This document shows positions 21,208-28,814 of a stretch of DNA of 64,000 bases, piece by piece; the first letter of the stretch is position 1; each line of letters opens with the position of its first letter. The notes beneath the pieces were generated by a model that did not search any database, was not told the DNA's origin, and worked only from the letters and a program-made list of their open reading frames with translations. The stretch covers positions 4,936,925-5,000,924 of the forward strand of contig NZ_CAXUQC020000001.1 in NCBI RefSeq assembly GCF_964253025.1, read 5' to 3'. A program made the position numbers and the translations under genes. The DNA comes from Rhizobacter sp964253025. Lineage in GTDB: Bacteria; Pseudomonadota; Gammaproteobacteria; Burkholderiales; Burkholderiaceae_C.

Positions 21208-22332
21208 ATGACCCGCCTCTTCCTGTTCGGCCTGTCGGCCTTCCTGCACCTCTACCTGGGGCTGCGTCTGGTGCCGGACTTGCCCGCCGGCGTCGCCGGG
21301 CAAGCCGCGCTCGGCCTGCTGCTGGCTTGCTCGGCGGCCCTCATGCCGCTCGGGCTGATGGCGCCGCGCCTGCGCTCGCGTCGCCATGCCGACGCGCTGG
21401 CCTGGGTGGGGCTCGGGCTGATGGGGCTGTTCTCCTCGCTGTTCGTGCTGACCGTCCTGCGCGATGTCGTCCTGCTGGTGGCCTGGCCTCTCGGCGGGTT
21501 GGGTGCGGCGGTCGAAGCCCATTCCGCCGTCGCGGTGCTGGTGCTGGGCGCTCTGGTGACGCTGGCCGGCTTCCTCAACGCCCGGCGCACCGCATCCGTG
21601 GTGCGGGTGGACGTGCCGATCCGCGGCCTGCCCGAGGACCTGCACGGCTTTACCATCGCGCAGATCACCGACATCCACGTCGGCCCGACCATCAAGGCGC
21701 GCTACGTTCAGGCCATCGTGGACCGCGTCAACGGGTTGCGGCCGGACATGGTGGCCGTGACAGGCGACCTGGTCGACGGCAGCGTGAGCGAGCTGGCCGC
21801 CCACGTCGCGCCGCTGGCGGGGCTCGCCTCGCGTCACGGCACCTACGTCGTGACGGGGAATCACGAGTACTACGCCGGCGCACACGCCTGGATCGACGAG
21901 TTGCGCCGTCTGGAGCTCACGGTGCTGATGAACGAGCACGTGGTGCTGCGCCACGGCGCGGGTCAGGTGGTGGTGGCGGGCGTGGCGGACTGGTCGGCCC
22001 ATCACTTCGATCCGAGCCATCGCAGCGATCCGCTGGGCGCGGTGGCGGGCGCACCAGCCGACGCCGGCGCCCGATTGCTGCTGGCCCATCAGCCCCGCAC
22101 CGCCGCGCTGGCGGCCGAGGCCGGCTACCACCTGCAGTTGTCAGGCCACACCCACGGCGGCCAGTTCTTTCCGTGGAACCTGTTCGTGCCGCTGCAGCAG
22201 CCGTACACGGCGGGCCTGCACCGCTTGCGCGACCTGTGGGTCTACACCAGCCGGGGGACCGGGTACTGGGGGCCGCCAAAGCGTTTCGGCGCGCCGTCGG
22301 AGATCACCTGCCTGCGGCTCGTGGCGGCTTGA
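21208..22332 (+). CDS. Membrane-anchored metallophosphoesterase
   Basis: A 374-residue protein with four or so N-terminal membrane helices (about residues 1-135) and a C-terminal calcineurin-like phosphoesterase domain. Metal-binding motifs are in order: QITDIHVG, VTGDLVDG, GNHEYY and SGHTHGGQ, so the di-metal centre looks complete. It resembles the YkuE/YaeI group, some of which act on lipid substrates such as UDP-diacylglucosamine. The long membrane anchor supports a membrane-lipid or envelope substrate, but none can be named. It diverges from psd across about 226 bp, with no obvious site in between. Confidence 0.85.
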   Translation: MTRLFLFGLSAFLHLYLGLRLVPDLPAGVAGQAALGLLLACSAALMPLGLMAPRLRSRRHADALAWVGLGLMGLFSSLFVLTVLRDVVLLVAWPLGGLGAAVEAHSAVAVLVLGALVTLAGFLNARRTASVVRVDVPIRGLPEDLHGFTIAQITDIHVGPTIKARYVQAIVDRVNGLRPDMVAVTGDLVDGSVSELAAHVAPLAGLASRHGTYVVTGNHEYYAGAHAWIDELRRLELTVLMNEHVVLRHGAGQVVVAGVADWSAHHFDPSHRSDPLGAVAGAPADAGARLLLAHQPRTAALAAEAGYHLQLSGHTHGGQFFPWNLFVPLQQPYTAGLHRLRDLWVYTSRGTGYWGPPKRFGAPSEITCLRLVAA

Positions 22333-22441
22333 AGGGCTGGGCGCAACGGGGATTCGGATGCGATAGTGCGGGGCGCGCCGACCTCTTGCTGGGTCGGCCG
22401 CCTCGCCCGACCGCAGCCCGCCGAGCCCCTCCGCACCCGCC

Positions 22442-23410
22442 ATGTCTTCCGCCCTCCGCCATCCTGATCCGCTGCACGCGCAACCGCTCCGCGTCGATGC
22501 CGGCCGCCTCGATGAACTCGCCCGGCACCTGGGCCGCCACGCGCCGGGCGAGGGCACCTGGCCGACCGCCTTGCCAGGGGTGTCCTCGATCCGGTATTCC
22601 GGGCCGAGCGAGGAGACCGCCCATGGCCTGCACCAGCCGGCCGTCTGCATCGTGGCCCAGGGCGCCAAGCGGGTGACATTGGGCCAGGAGCACTACGAAT
22701 ATGACGCCGCCCGCTTCCTCGTGTTCTCGTCCGACCTGCCCGTCAGCGCCCAGGTGACGCACGCTTCCGTCGCGCAGCCCTACCTCTGCTTCCGGCTCGA
22801 CCTGGACGTGAAGGAAGTGACTGAACTGGTGCTGCAGGTCGGCATGCGGGCCAAGTCTTCGCGGGGCACTCGTCGCGGCCTGTTCCTGGGCCGGGTCACG
22901 GAGGAAATGCTCGACGCCGCCATCCGCCTGATGCGGCTCCTCGACGAGCCGGAGGATGCCGCAGCGCTCGCGCCGCTGGCCAGCCGGGAGCTGGTGTACC
23001 GGCTGCTGCGCAGCGAGCAGGGCGAGCGCCTCGCCCAGGCCGTGCGCTGCGACAGCCATGCGCAGCGTGTCGGGCGCGCCATCGCCTGGCTCAAGGCCAA
23101 CTTCATGGAGCCGCTCACCATCGAGGCGCTGGCGCGGGAGGCCGGCATGAGCAGCTCGTCGCTGCACCACCACTTCAAGGCCGTCACGTCGATGAGTCCG
23201 TTGCAGTTCCAGAAGCAGCTGCGGCTGCAGGAGGCGCGCCGACTGCTGCTGGGAGAAGGCGTGGAGGTATCGACGGCCGGCTACACCGTGGGCTATGAGA
23301 GCGCTTCACAGTTCAGCCGGGAATACGCGCGGCTGTTCGGGCTGCCGCCGTCGCGCGACGCGCGGGGAGCGGGCGCCGCCGGCGCATCCGCGACCCGGTC
23401 GACCGCATGA
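22442..23410 (+). CDS. AraC family transcriptional regulator (AraC_N type)
   Basis: A 322-residue one-component regulator. Residues about 45-200 form the AraC_N cupin-like sensor (HQPAVCIVAQGAKRV, then YDAARFLVFSSDLP). The C-terminus (about 215-305) holds the double helix-turn-helix: IEALAREAGMSSSSLHHHFK and then TVGYESASQFSREYARLFG. Regulators of this subclass commonly sit next to the short-chain dehydrogenase or alcohol-dehydrogenase genes they control. Here an SDR gene lies immediately downstream in convergent orientation, with the stops 45 bp apart. The effector is unknown. Confidence 0.9.
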   Translation: MSSALRHPDPLHAQPLRVDAGRLDELARHLGRHAPGEGTWPTALPGVSSIRYSGPSEETAHGLHQPAVCIVAQGAKRVTLGQEHYEYDAARFLVFSSDLPVSAQVTHASVAQPYLCFRLDLDVKEVTELVLQVGMRAKSSRGTRRGLFLGRVTEEMLDAAIRLMRLLDEPEDAAALAPLASRELVYRLLRSEQGERLAQAVRCDSHAQRVGRAIAWLKANFMEPLTIEALAREAGMSSSSLHHHFKAVTSMSPLQFQKQLRLQEARRLLLGEGVEVSTAGYTVGYESASQFSREYARLFGLPPSRDARGAGAAGASATRSTA

Positions 23411-23455
23411 CGCGCTGGGCGTCCACGCCACCCCGGGAGCGTGGCCGTCGCCGGC

Positions 23456-24289
23456 TCAGAAGTCGCCGTCGGTGCTGGCGGACAGCGCACGATGCGCGTC
23501 CACCTCCAGCCGGCGGCGCTGCAATGCGCCGTCGAGCATGCCCAGGGCGTCGGTGCCGGCGACGAAGTGCAAGGGCGGTTCGGCCGTGCCGGCGAGCTGA
23601 ACGATGGCCCGTCCCAAGCGGGCCGGATCGCCCGGTTGCCGGCCGTTGTAGCTTTCATAGGTGCGGCCGTCGGGCATGTCGCGCCGGTAGTCGTCCACCG
23701 CGAGGGCGCCGTAGCGCACCGAGCTCGTGTCCAGGAAGTCGGTGCGGAAGAAGCCGGGCTCGACGATGGTGACGTGGATCCCGAACGGCTGTACTTCGAG
23801 AGCCAGCGACTCCGAGAATCCCTCGACGGCGAACTTGGCGGCGCAATAGACGGCGGAGCCGGCGAAGCCCATGAAGCCGCCCACGGAGGCGAGGTTGATG
23901 ACGTGCCCGCTGCGCTGGCGGCGCATCACCGGCAGTGCGGCTCGCGTCACGTGCATCAGGCCGAAGACGTTCGTCTCGAACTGGCGGACCACGTCGGCGG
24001 CGGCGATCTCCTCGAAGACCCCGAGCTGGCCGTAGCCCGCGTTGTTGACCAGCACGTCGATGCGGCCGAAGCGGTCCAGGGCCGCGGCCACCGCGGTGGC
24101 GCTGTCGGCCTCCCGCGCCGTGTCGAGCGGCACGCAGAGCACGCGCTCGCCGTAGGGCCCGTAACGGGACTCGAGTGCGCCGAGGTTGCGACCCGTGGCC
24201 ACCACGCGGTCACCGGCCGCCAGTGCGGCACCGGCAATGTGGGCGCCAATGCCGCGGCCGGCGCCCGTCACGAACCAGATTCTGCTCAT
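23456..24289 (-). CDS. Short-chain dehydrogenase/reductase
   Basis: A 277-residue classical SDR. The nucleotide-binding TGAGRGIG is at the very start, NNAGYGQLG follows, and the catalytic pair is in YCAAK with the preceding SVGG serine region; ATGRNLG near residue 32 suggests NADP. The substrate is not predictable. The start at 24289 is firm, with AAGGAG five bases upstream. Its neighbour, the convergent AraC-type regulator, is a plausible controller because that regulator subclass often accompanies SDR genes. Confidence 0.9.
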   Translation of the reverse strand: MSRIWFVTGAGRGIGAHIAGAALAAGDRVVATGRNLGALESRYGPYGERVLCVPLDTAREADSATAVAAALDRFGRIDVLVNNAGYGQLGVFEEIAAADVVRQFETNVFGLMHVTRAALPVMRRQRSGHVINLASVGGFMGFAGSAVYCAAKFAVEGFSESLALEVQPFGIHVTIVEPGFFRTDFLDTSSVRYGALAVDDYRRDMPDGRTYESYNGRQPGDPARLGRAIVQLAGTAEPPLHFVAGTDALGMLDGALQRRRLEVDAHRALSASTDGDF

Positions 24290-24410
24290 GTTCTCTCCTT
24301 CGTTGCGTGTGTTCCACGCCGTGTTGTGCATGGAAGTCATCGTAGGAAGGGAGGGGCACCTGCGCGTGCACGAAGCTCCGCAGGTCTTGCCCATTCCACC
24401 GCGTCACGGG

Positions 24411-24923
24411 TCAGGTGGCGGGTGGGGCGCTCACGGTGATGGCGTCGCCGGCGTGCAGCGGGCCGCCGACGAGGACGCGGGCCGTGACACCACCGTGGCC
24501 GCGCAGTGCGTTGTAGCCGCCGGGGCCAAGGACCGCCTCCATGCGCGAACAGGGCTCGCAGGGCCCCGTCACTTCCAGCTGCACCACATTGCCGATCCAC
24601 AGCACCAGCGGCCGGTCACGGAAGAGCGAACGGGCCGCCAGCAGGTTGAGCCCCGAGACGACGAGGTTGCGCCGCAGCGCCTCGGCCTGCACCGTGTCGT
24701 GACCGAGCAGGGTGGCGATCACCGGAAGATGCTCGGCCTGGATGAGCGTGACCTGGCGCCGTCCGCCGCTGCGCGCGCGATCGCCTTCGAGGCCGCGCCC
24801 CGCGATGGCCTGCACCTGCTCGACGCGCTGCACCGGTATGCGCGGCGCCGGTCGCAGCAGGATGGCGTCGAGGCGGCCTGCTCGTGGAAAGCGCGAGGTC
24901 AGCGCGCGGAGATCCTCGGTCAT
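24411..24923 (-). CDS. MOSC domain-containing protein
   Basis: A 170-residue stand-alone MOSC domain, the fold of the C-terminal part of molybdenum-cofactor sulfurases and of YiiM-type proteins. The conserved arrangement GRGLEGDR, then RRNLVVSGLNLL and GPCEPCSRME is present, with the conserved cysteine in the last motif. Single-domain members may carry sulfur to the molybdenum cofactor or reduce N-hydroxylated compounds, but no molybdoenzyme gene is nearby to settle this. It lies between SDR and MFS genes on the same strand, with gaps of 75 to 120 bp. Confidence 0.88.
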   Translation of the reverse strand: MTEDLRALTSRFPRAGRLDAILLRPAPRIPVQRVEQVQAIAGRGLEGDRARSGGRRQVTLIQAEHLPVIATLLGHDTVQAEALRRNLVVSGLNLLAARSLFRDRPLVLWIGNVVQLEVTGPCEPCSRMEAVLGPGGYNALRGHGGVTARVLVGGPLHAGDAITVSAPPAT

Positions 24924-24998
24924 GCAACGGTGTCCCTCATGGTCAGTCCCGCGGTCGGTCAGTGAGATGCGCAGTGTGGCCCCGGTGCAGCGGGCGCG

Positions 24999-26180
24999 TC
25001 AGCCGCGGGTCTTCGGGTAGGGCGACACCAGCCACAGGGCCAGCGCACACATCAGCAGCATCGCGCTCGCCAGCGGCACCGGTGACGAGCCGCCCATGAA
25101 CGGTGCCACGGCCTGCGTGCCCAGGGCGCCCACCAGCAGGATGGCGAGCATGAGCAGCGCGGAGGCGCGGCCCATCTGGGACGGCGGCAAGGCCAGCGCC
25201 TCGCTGAACGACGCCGGGCCGCGGACCGCCAGTGCGCCGCAGAAGCCGCACCAGAACACCACGAGTGCCGGGAAGGGCAGGCGCCCGATGGCGGCACTGA
25301 TCACCAGCAAACCGCACAGCAGCACATGCAGGCGCGCGCCGAGGCGGATGGCCCCGGGCGCGCCGATGCGCTTGCTGATGCGCCCGGACTGGCTGGCCAC
25401 CACCATGAAGGTGGCCACGCTGCAGACCTGCAGCACCGCGAAAGCGCCGGTGCCCAGTCCGAAGGCATTGACGGCCAATTGCGGCGCACTGGCGACGAAG
25501 GTGAGCAGCGCGCCCATGCACAGCGCCTGCGAGAGCGCCACGCGCACGAACTTGCGGTTGCGCAGGATGGTGCGGTAGCCCGACTTCACGCTGTGGTCGA
25601 GCCCGGGGAGCACCACGGGCGCGGTGCGGACCACGAAGGGCAGGGCCAGCAAGGTGACGCCCGCGACGACCCAGAACGTGCCGCGCCAGTCGGTCGTCAA
25701 CAGCAGGGCCGCGCCCAGCACCGGCCCGGCCGCCGGCACGATGGACTCGATCATCGAGATGGCGGCCAGCCCGCGCACCGCATCGTGGTCACCGAGCGTG
25801 GCCCGCACGACGCTGGGCGCCACGACGGCCGCGGCCCCGGCTGCAGCGCCCTGGACGAAGCGCAGTGCGAGCAGCCACGCGATGTCGGGGGCCAGCGCAC
25901 AGCCGGCGCTGGTCACCACCAGCAGCCCCCCTCCGATCAGCACGCAGCGACGCGGCCCGAGCCGGTTCAGTGCGTCGCCCCAGACCAGTTGCGAGGCGGC
26001 CAGTCCGGCCAGGAACAGGGCGATGGTGGCCTGTGCCAGGGTCACCGGGATGCCGAGTGCCTGCTGCAGCGTGGGCACGGCCGGCAGGTACAGGTCCATG
26101 GCCAGCATGCTCGTGCAGGTGATGAGCGACAGGGGAAGAATGGTACGGAGCGCGGCGGGTTGCATGGCTTGCGGAATCAC
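24999..26180 (-). CDS. Bcr/CflA family multidrug efflux MFS transporter
   Basis: A 393-residue inner-membrane exporter with twelve predicted helices. The Bcr/CflA subgroup is indicated by MDLYLPAVPTL in helix 1 and GDALNRLGPRRCVL in the loop between helices 2 and 3, with RFVQGAAAGAAAVVAPSVVRA in the helix 4 region. Such proteins pump out drugs such as bicyclomycin or small metabolites in exchange for protons. Two starts are possible: the GTG at 26180 and the ATG at 26165, five codons later; neither has a strong ribosome-binding site. It is divergent from the glycerophosphodiesterase gene. Confidence 0.88.
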   Translation of the reverse strand: MIPQAMQPAALRTILPLSLITCTSMLAMDLYLPAVPTLQQALGIPVTLAQATIALFLAGLAASQLVWGDALNRLGPRRCVLIGGGLLVVTSAGCALAPDIAWLLALRFVQGAAAGAAAVVAPSVVRATLGDHDAVRGLAAISMIESIVPAAGPVLGAALLLTTDWRGTFWVVAGVTLLALPFVVRTAPVVLPGLDHSVKSGYRTILRNRKFVRVALSQALCMGALLTFVASAPQLAVNAFGLGTGAFAVLQVCSVATFMVVASQSGRISKRIGAPGAIRLGARLHVLLCGLLVISAAIGRLPFPALVVFWCGFCGALAVRGPASFSEALALPPSQMGRASALLMLAILLVGALGTQAVAPFMGGSSPVPLASAMLLMCALALWLVSPYPKTRG

Positions 26181-26266
26181 GGCAGGGCGCGCAGCATAGC
26201 CCGGGCTTCATGAGGCCGTCATGGCGGCGGCCTATCGTTCGGCGAAATTCCACTGGAGGCTTCCCG

Positions 26267-27424
26267 ATGAATGCACGTGTTCTCGCCCTGCTGGCCCTGT
26301 CGGCCGGCCTGTCCCTGCCGCTGTCGGCCCACGAACGTCCCCCGGCGGCGCCTGCGAAGCCGGTACTCGTGGCCCACCGCGGCGCGAGCGGCTATGTGCC
26401 GGAGCACACCCTGGCGGCCTACTGGCTGGCCATCGAGCAGGGCGCCGACTTCGTCGAGCCCGACCTCGTCATCACGAAGGACGGCGTGCTCGTGGCGCGA
26501 CATGAGAACGCCATCGCGATCCTGAATGCCGATGGCAGCCTGCGCGAGGCCACCACGGACGTGGCGGATCGGCCGGAGTTCGCTGCCCGCAAGACCACCA
26601 AGACCATCGACGGCACGGCCGTCACCGGCTGGTTCACCGAGGACTTCACCCTCGCCGAACTCAAGACGCTGCGCGCACGCGAGCGCCTGCCGCAGCTGCG
26701 CACGGCCAACACCCGCTTCGACAACCAGTTCGAGGTGCCCACCTTCGAGGAGGTGCTGCAGCTGGTGGACCGGGCGAACGAGGCGCGCCGCGAGGAGGCG
26801 CGGCGCGAAGGCGGCCGGCGCCACGTGCGCCCGATCGGGGTCTATCCCGAGACGAAGCACCCGAGCTACTTCCAGGGCATCGGCAAGCCGCTCGAGGAAC
26901 CGCTGGTGCGCTTGCTGCACCGCTTCGGTTACCACGGCAAGAACGCCCCGGTCATCATCCAGTCGTTCGAGACCCAGAACCTGCGCCGGCTGGCCCGCAT
27001 GACCCGCGTGCCGCTCGCCCAGCTGCTGAGCGCCGCCGGTCGGCCCTATGACTTCGTGCTGAGCGGTGACCCGCGCACCTATGCCGACCTCGCCCGACCC
27101 GAAGGCCTGGCCGACATCGCCACGTACGCGGATGGCGTGGGCGCGCACACCAACCTGATGATCCCGCTCGTGGGCGGCCGTCTGGGCACGCCGACCAGCT
27201 TCGTGGCGGACGCCCACCGCGCCGGCCTCGTGGTGCACGGCTGGACCTTCCGCGCGGAAAACAGCTTCCTGCCCAATGAATTCGATGCGGGTACCGACGC
27301 GGCGGCGCTCGGCGACATGGCGGCGCACATCCAGGCCTTCCTTCGCCTCGGCATGGACGGCTTCTTCACCGACCAGCCGTTCCTCGGACGCCAGGCCATC
27401 GACCGCTTCACACCGGTGCGCTGA
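26267..27424 (+). CDS. glpQ: Periplasmic glycerophosphodiester phosphodiesterase
   Basis: A 385-residue exported enzyme hydrolysing glycerophosphodiesters (lipid head-group debris) to glycerol-3-phosphate and an alcohol. A signal peptide covers residues 1-22 (cut near LSA-HE). The active-site block AHRGASGYVPEHT has both catalytic residues, EPDLVITKDGVLVARHE supplies the metal ligands, and the GlpQ-like long insertion and IQSFE segment follow. The length matches periplasmic GlpQ rather than cytosolic UgpQ. ATG 26267 has TGGAGG seven bases upstream. Convergent with the DUF445 gene, stops about 20 bp apart. No glp transporter is adjacent. Confidence 0.9.
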   Translation: MNARVLALLALSAGLSLPLSAHERPPAAPAKPVLVAHRGASGYVPEHTLAAYWLAIEQGADFVEPDLVITKDGVLVARHENAIAILNADGSLREATTDVADRPEFAARKTTKTIDGTAVTGWFTEDFTLAELKTLRARERLPQLRTANTRFDNQFEVPTFEEVLQLVDRANEARREEARREGGRRHVRPIGVYPETKHPSYFQGIGKPLEEPLVRLLHRFGYHGKNAPVIIQSFETQNLRRLARMTRVPLAQLLSAAGRPYDFVLSGDPRTYADLARPEGLADIATYADGVGAHTNLMIPLVGGRLGTPTSFVADAHRAGLVVHGWTFRAENSFLPNEFDAGTDAAALGDMAAHIQAFLRLGMDGFFTDQPFLGRQAIDRFTPVR

Positions 27425-27445
27425 ACGGGCGCCAACCCCGCGGGA

Positions 27446-28729
27446 TCACGCCCTGGCCAGTTCGGTCAGGGTGTGGATCAGCAGACCGGCCAGGCCCCCG
27501 ACCAGCGTGCCGTTGATGCGGATGAACTGCAGGTCGCGGCCGATGTTGCGCTCGAGTTCGCCCGTCATCTCGTCGGCGTTCCAGTCGGCGACGCGCGCCA
27601 CGATGTAGCGGCGGATGTCCTCACGGTAGCGTTCGATCCAGCGCGGCGCCGTCGCCAGCAGGCGGGCGTCGATCCACTCGCGCATGCCGGCGTCGCGCAG
27701 CAGCTGGTCGCCCAGGCCGCGGGCCGCCTCCGCCATGCGGCCGCGCACGGTCGAGTCCTCCCGGGCCAGGTCGTCGCGCGTCCAGGCGATGACCTGGCTC
27801 CACAGGCCATGCAGGTACTCGGCCAGCTGCGGGTGGCCGAGGAGCTCCTGCTTCAGCCGCTCGCCACGGGCCTGCATCGCCGGGTCGTGCTTGAGGTCGG
27901 CGATGAAGGTGGCCATGAAGGCATCGAAGCGCTGCCGAAGGGGATGCTGCGGATCCTCGCCCATCTCGCCGATGAGGCGCACGACTCCGGCGACCATCTT
28001 CTCGGTGGCGTAGCGTCCCGCCGCGTTGTCGAGCCCCACGAAGCGAAGGTATTTCACCTCCGCGGCGACCACTTCGGCGACCTCGGCCTTCAGGGTGTCG
28101 TCGTTCAGGATGTCACCGAGCTGGCGAAGCGATGCGTCGAGCACCCGCTGGTGGCGCCCATCGGCCGTCAGCACGTCGAGCAGTTCGCCCACCAGGCGGG
28201 TGCTGTCGACGCGGTCGAGCCGGGCCAGCACCGTGCTGCGAAAGAAGTGGCGCACCGGCTCGTCGTCCAGGGCGCGAAGCGCATGGGCCAGCACCGCGCC
28301 GAGGTGGCTGGCCACCTGCGCTGCGTGCGCCGGGTCGGCAAGCCAGGCGGCGAGCCGGTCGCCGGCCTTGAATGCCTTCAGTTTCTGCAGCACCTGCTCG
28401 GTGCCCAGGAAGTTGGCGCAGATGAAGGTCGCCAGGTTCTCGCCGATGCGGTCCTTGTTGCTGGGAATGATCGCCGTGTGCGGAATGGGCAGGCCGAGGG
28501 GGTGGCGAAAGAGCGCGACGACGGCGAACCAGTCGGCCAGCGCGCCCACCATGGCAGCCTCCGAGAATGCGGCGACATAGCCCCAGGCCGGATGCCGCGC
28601 CTGCATCACCGATGCGAGGGCATACACGACGGCAGCGCCGGCGAGCAGGGCCAGGGCGATCCACTTCATTCGGGCGAGGTCGTTGGCGCGAGGCGGCAAG
28701 GCGGAGGTCCGGGATCCAGGGAAGCCCAT
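27446..28729 (-). CDS. DUF445 family membrane protein
   Basis: A 427-residue protein of the DUF445 (YjiN-like) family, function unknown. It has an N-terminal membrane helix (WIALALLAGAAVVYALA), the conserved SEAAMVGALADWFAVVALFRHPLGLPI block (two short segments of it are VGALADWFAV and ALFRHPLG), a long helical charged region and a C-terminal membrane helix in VGGLAGLLIHTLTEL. This architecture suggests an inner-membrane protein with a large helical domain. The ATG at 28729 is used; a TTG nine bases upstream and an ATG at 28669 are alternatives. The start lies only about 50 bp from the Fur-box-like site of the divergent receptor gene, so the two promoters must overlap. Confidence 0.85.
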   Translation of the reverse strand: MGFPGSRTSALPPRANDLARMKWIALALLAGAAVVYALASVMQARHPAWGYVAAFSEAAMVGALADWFAVVALFRHPLGLPIPHTAIIPSNKDRIGENLATFICANFLGTEQVLQKLKAFKAGDRLAAWLADPAHAAQVASHLGAVLAHALRALDDEPVRHFFRSTVLARLDRVDSTRLVGELLDVLTADGRHQRVLDASLRQLGDILNDDTLKAEVAEVVAAEVKYLRFVGLDNAAGRYATEKMVAGVVRLIGEMGEDPQHPLRQRFDAFMATFIADLKHDPAMQARGERLKQELLGHPQLAEYLHGLWSQVIAWTRDDLAREDSTVRGRMAEAARGLGDQLLRDAGMREWIDARLLATAPRWIERYREDIRRYIVARVADWNADEMTGELERNIGRDLQFIRINGTLVGGLAGLLIHTLTELARA

Positions 28730-28777
28730 TGTGCGCAATCGCCAAGGTGTTCACCCGAAGCGCGGGTTTTCCATCAA

Positions 28778-28796
28778 AATGCGAACCATTCTCATT
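28778..28796. promoter_or_regulatory. Fur-box-like site
   Basis: The 19 bases AATGCGAACCATTCTCATT resemble the proteobacterial Fur consensus, especially the right half ATTCTCATT, and are A+T-rich within a G+C-rich genome. The site ends 18 bases before the ATG at 28815 of a TonB siderophore receptor, where a repressor would block transcription start. Control by iron is the expected result. It also sits upstream of the divergent DUF445 gene. Confidence 0.6.
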
Positions 28797-28814
28797 GTTA
28801 TGGATCACCGTCCC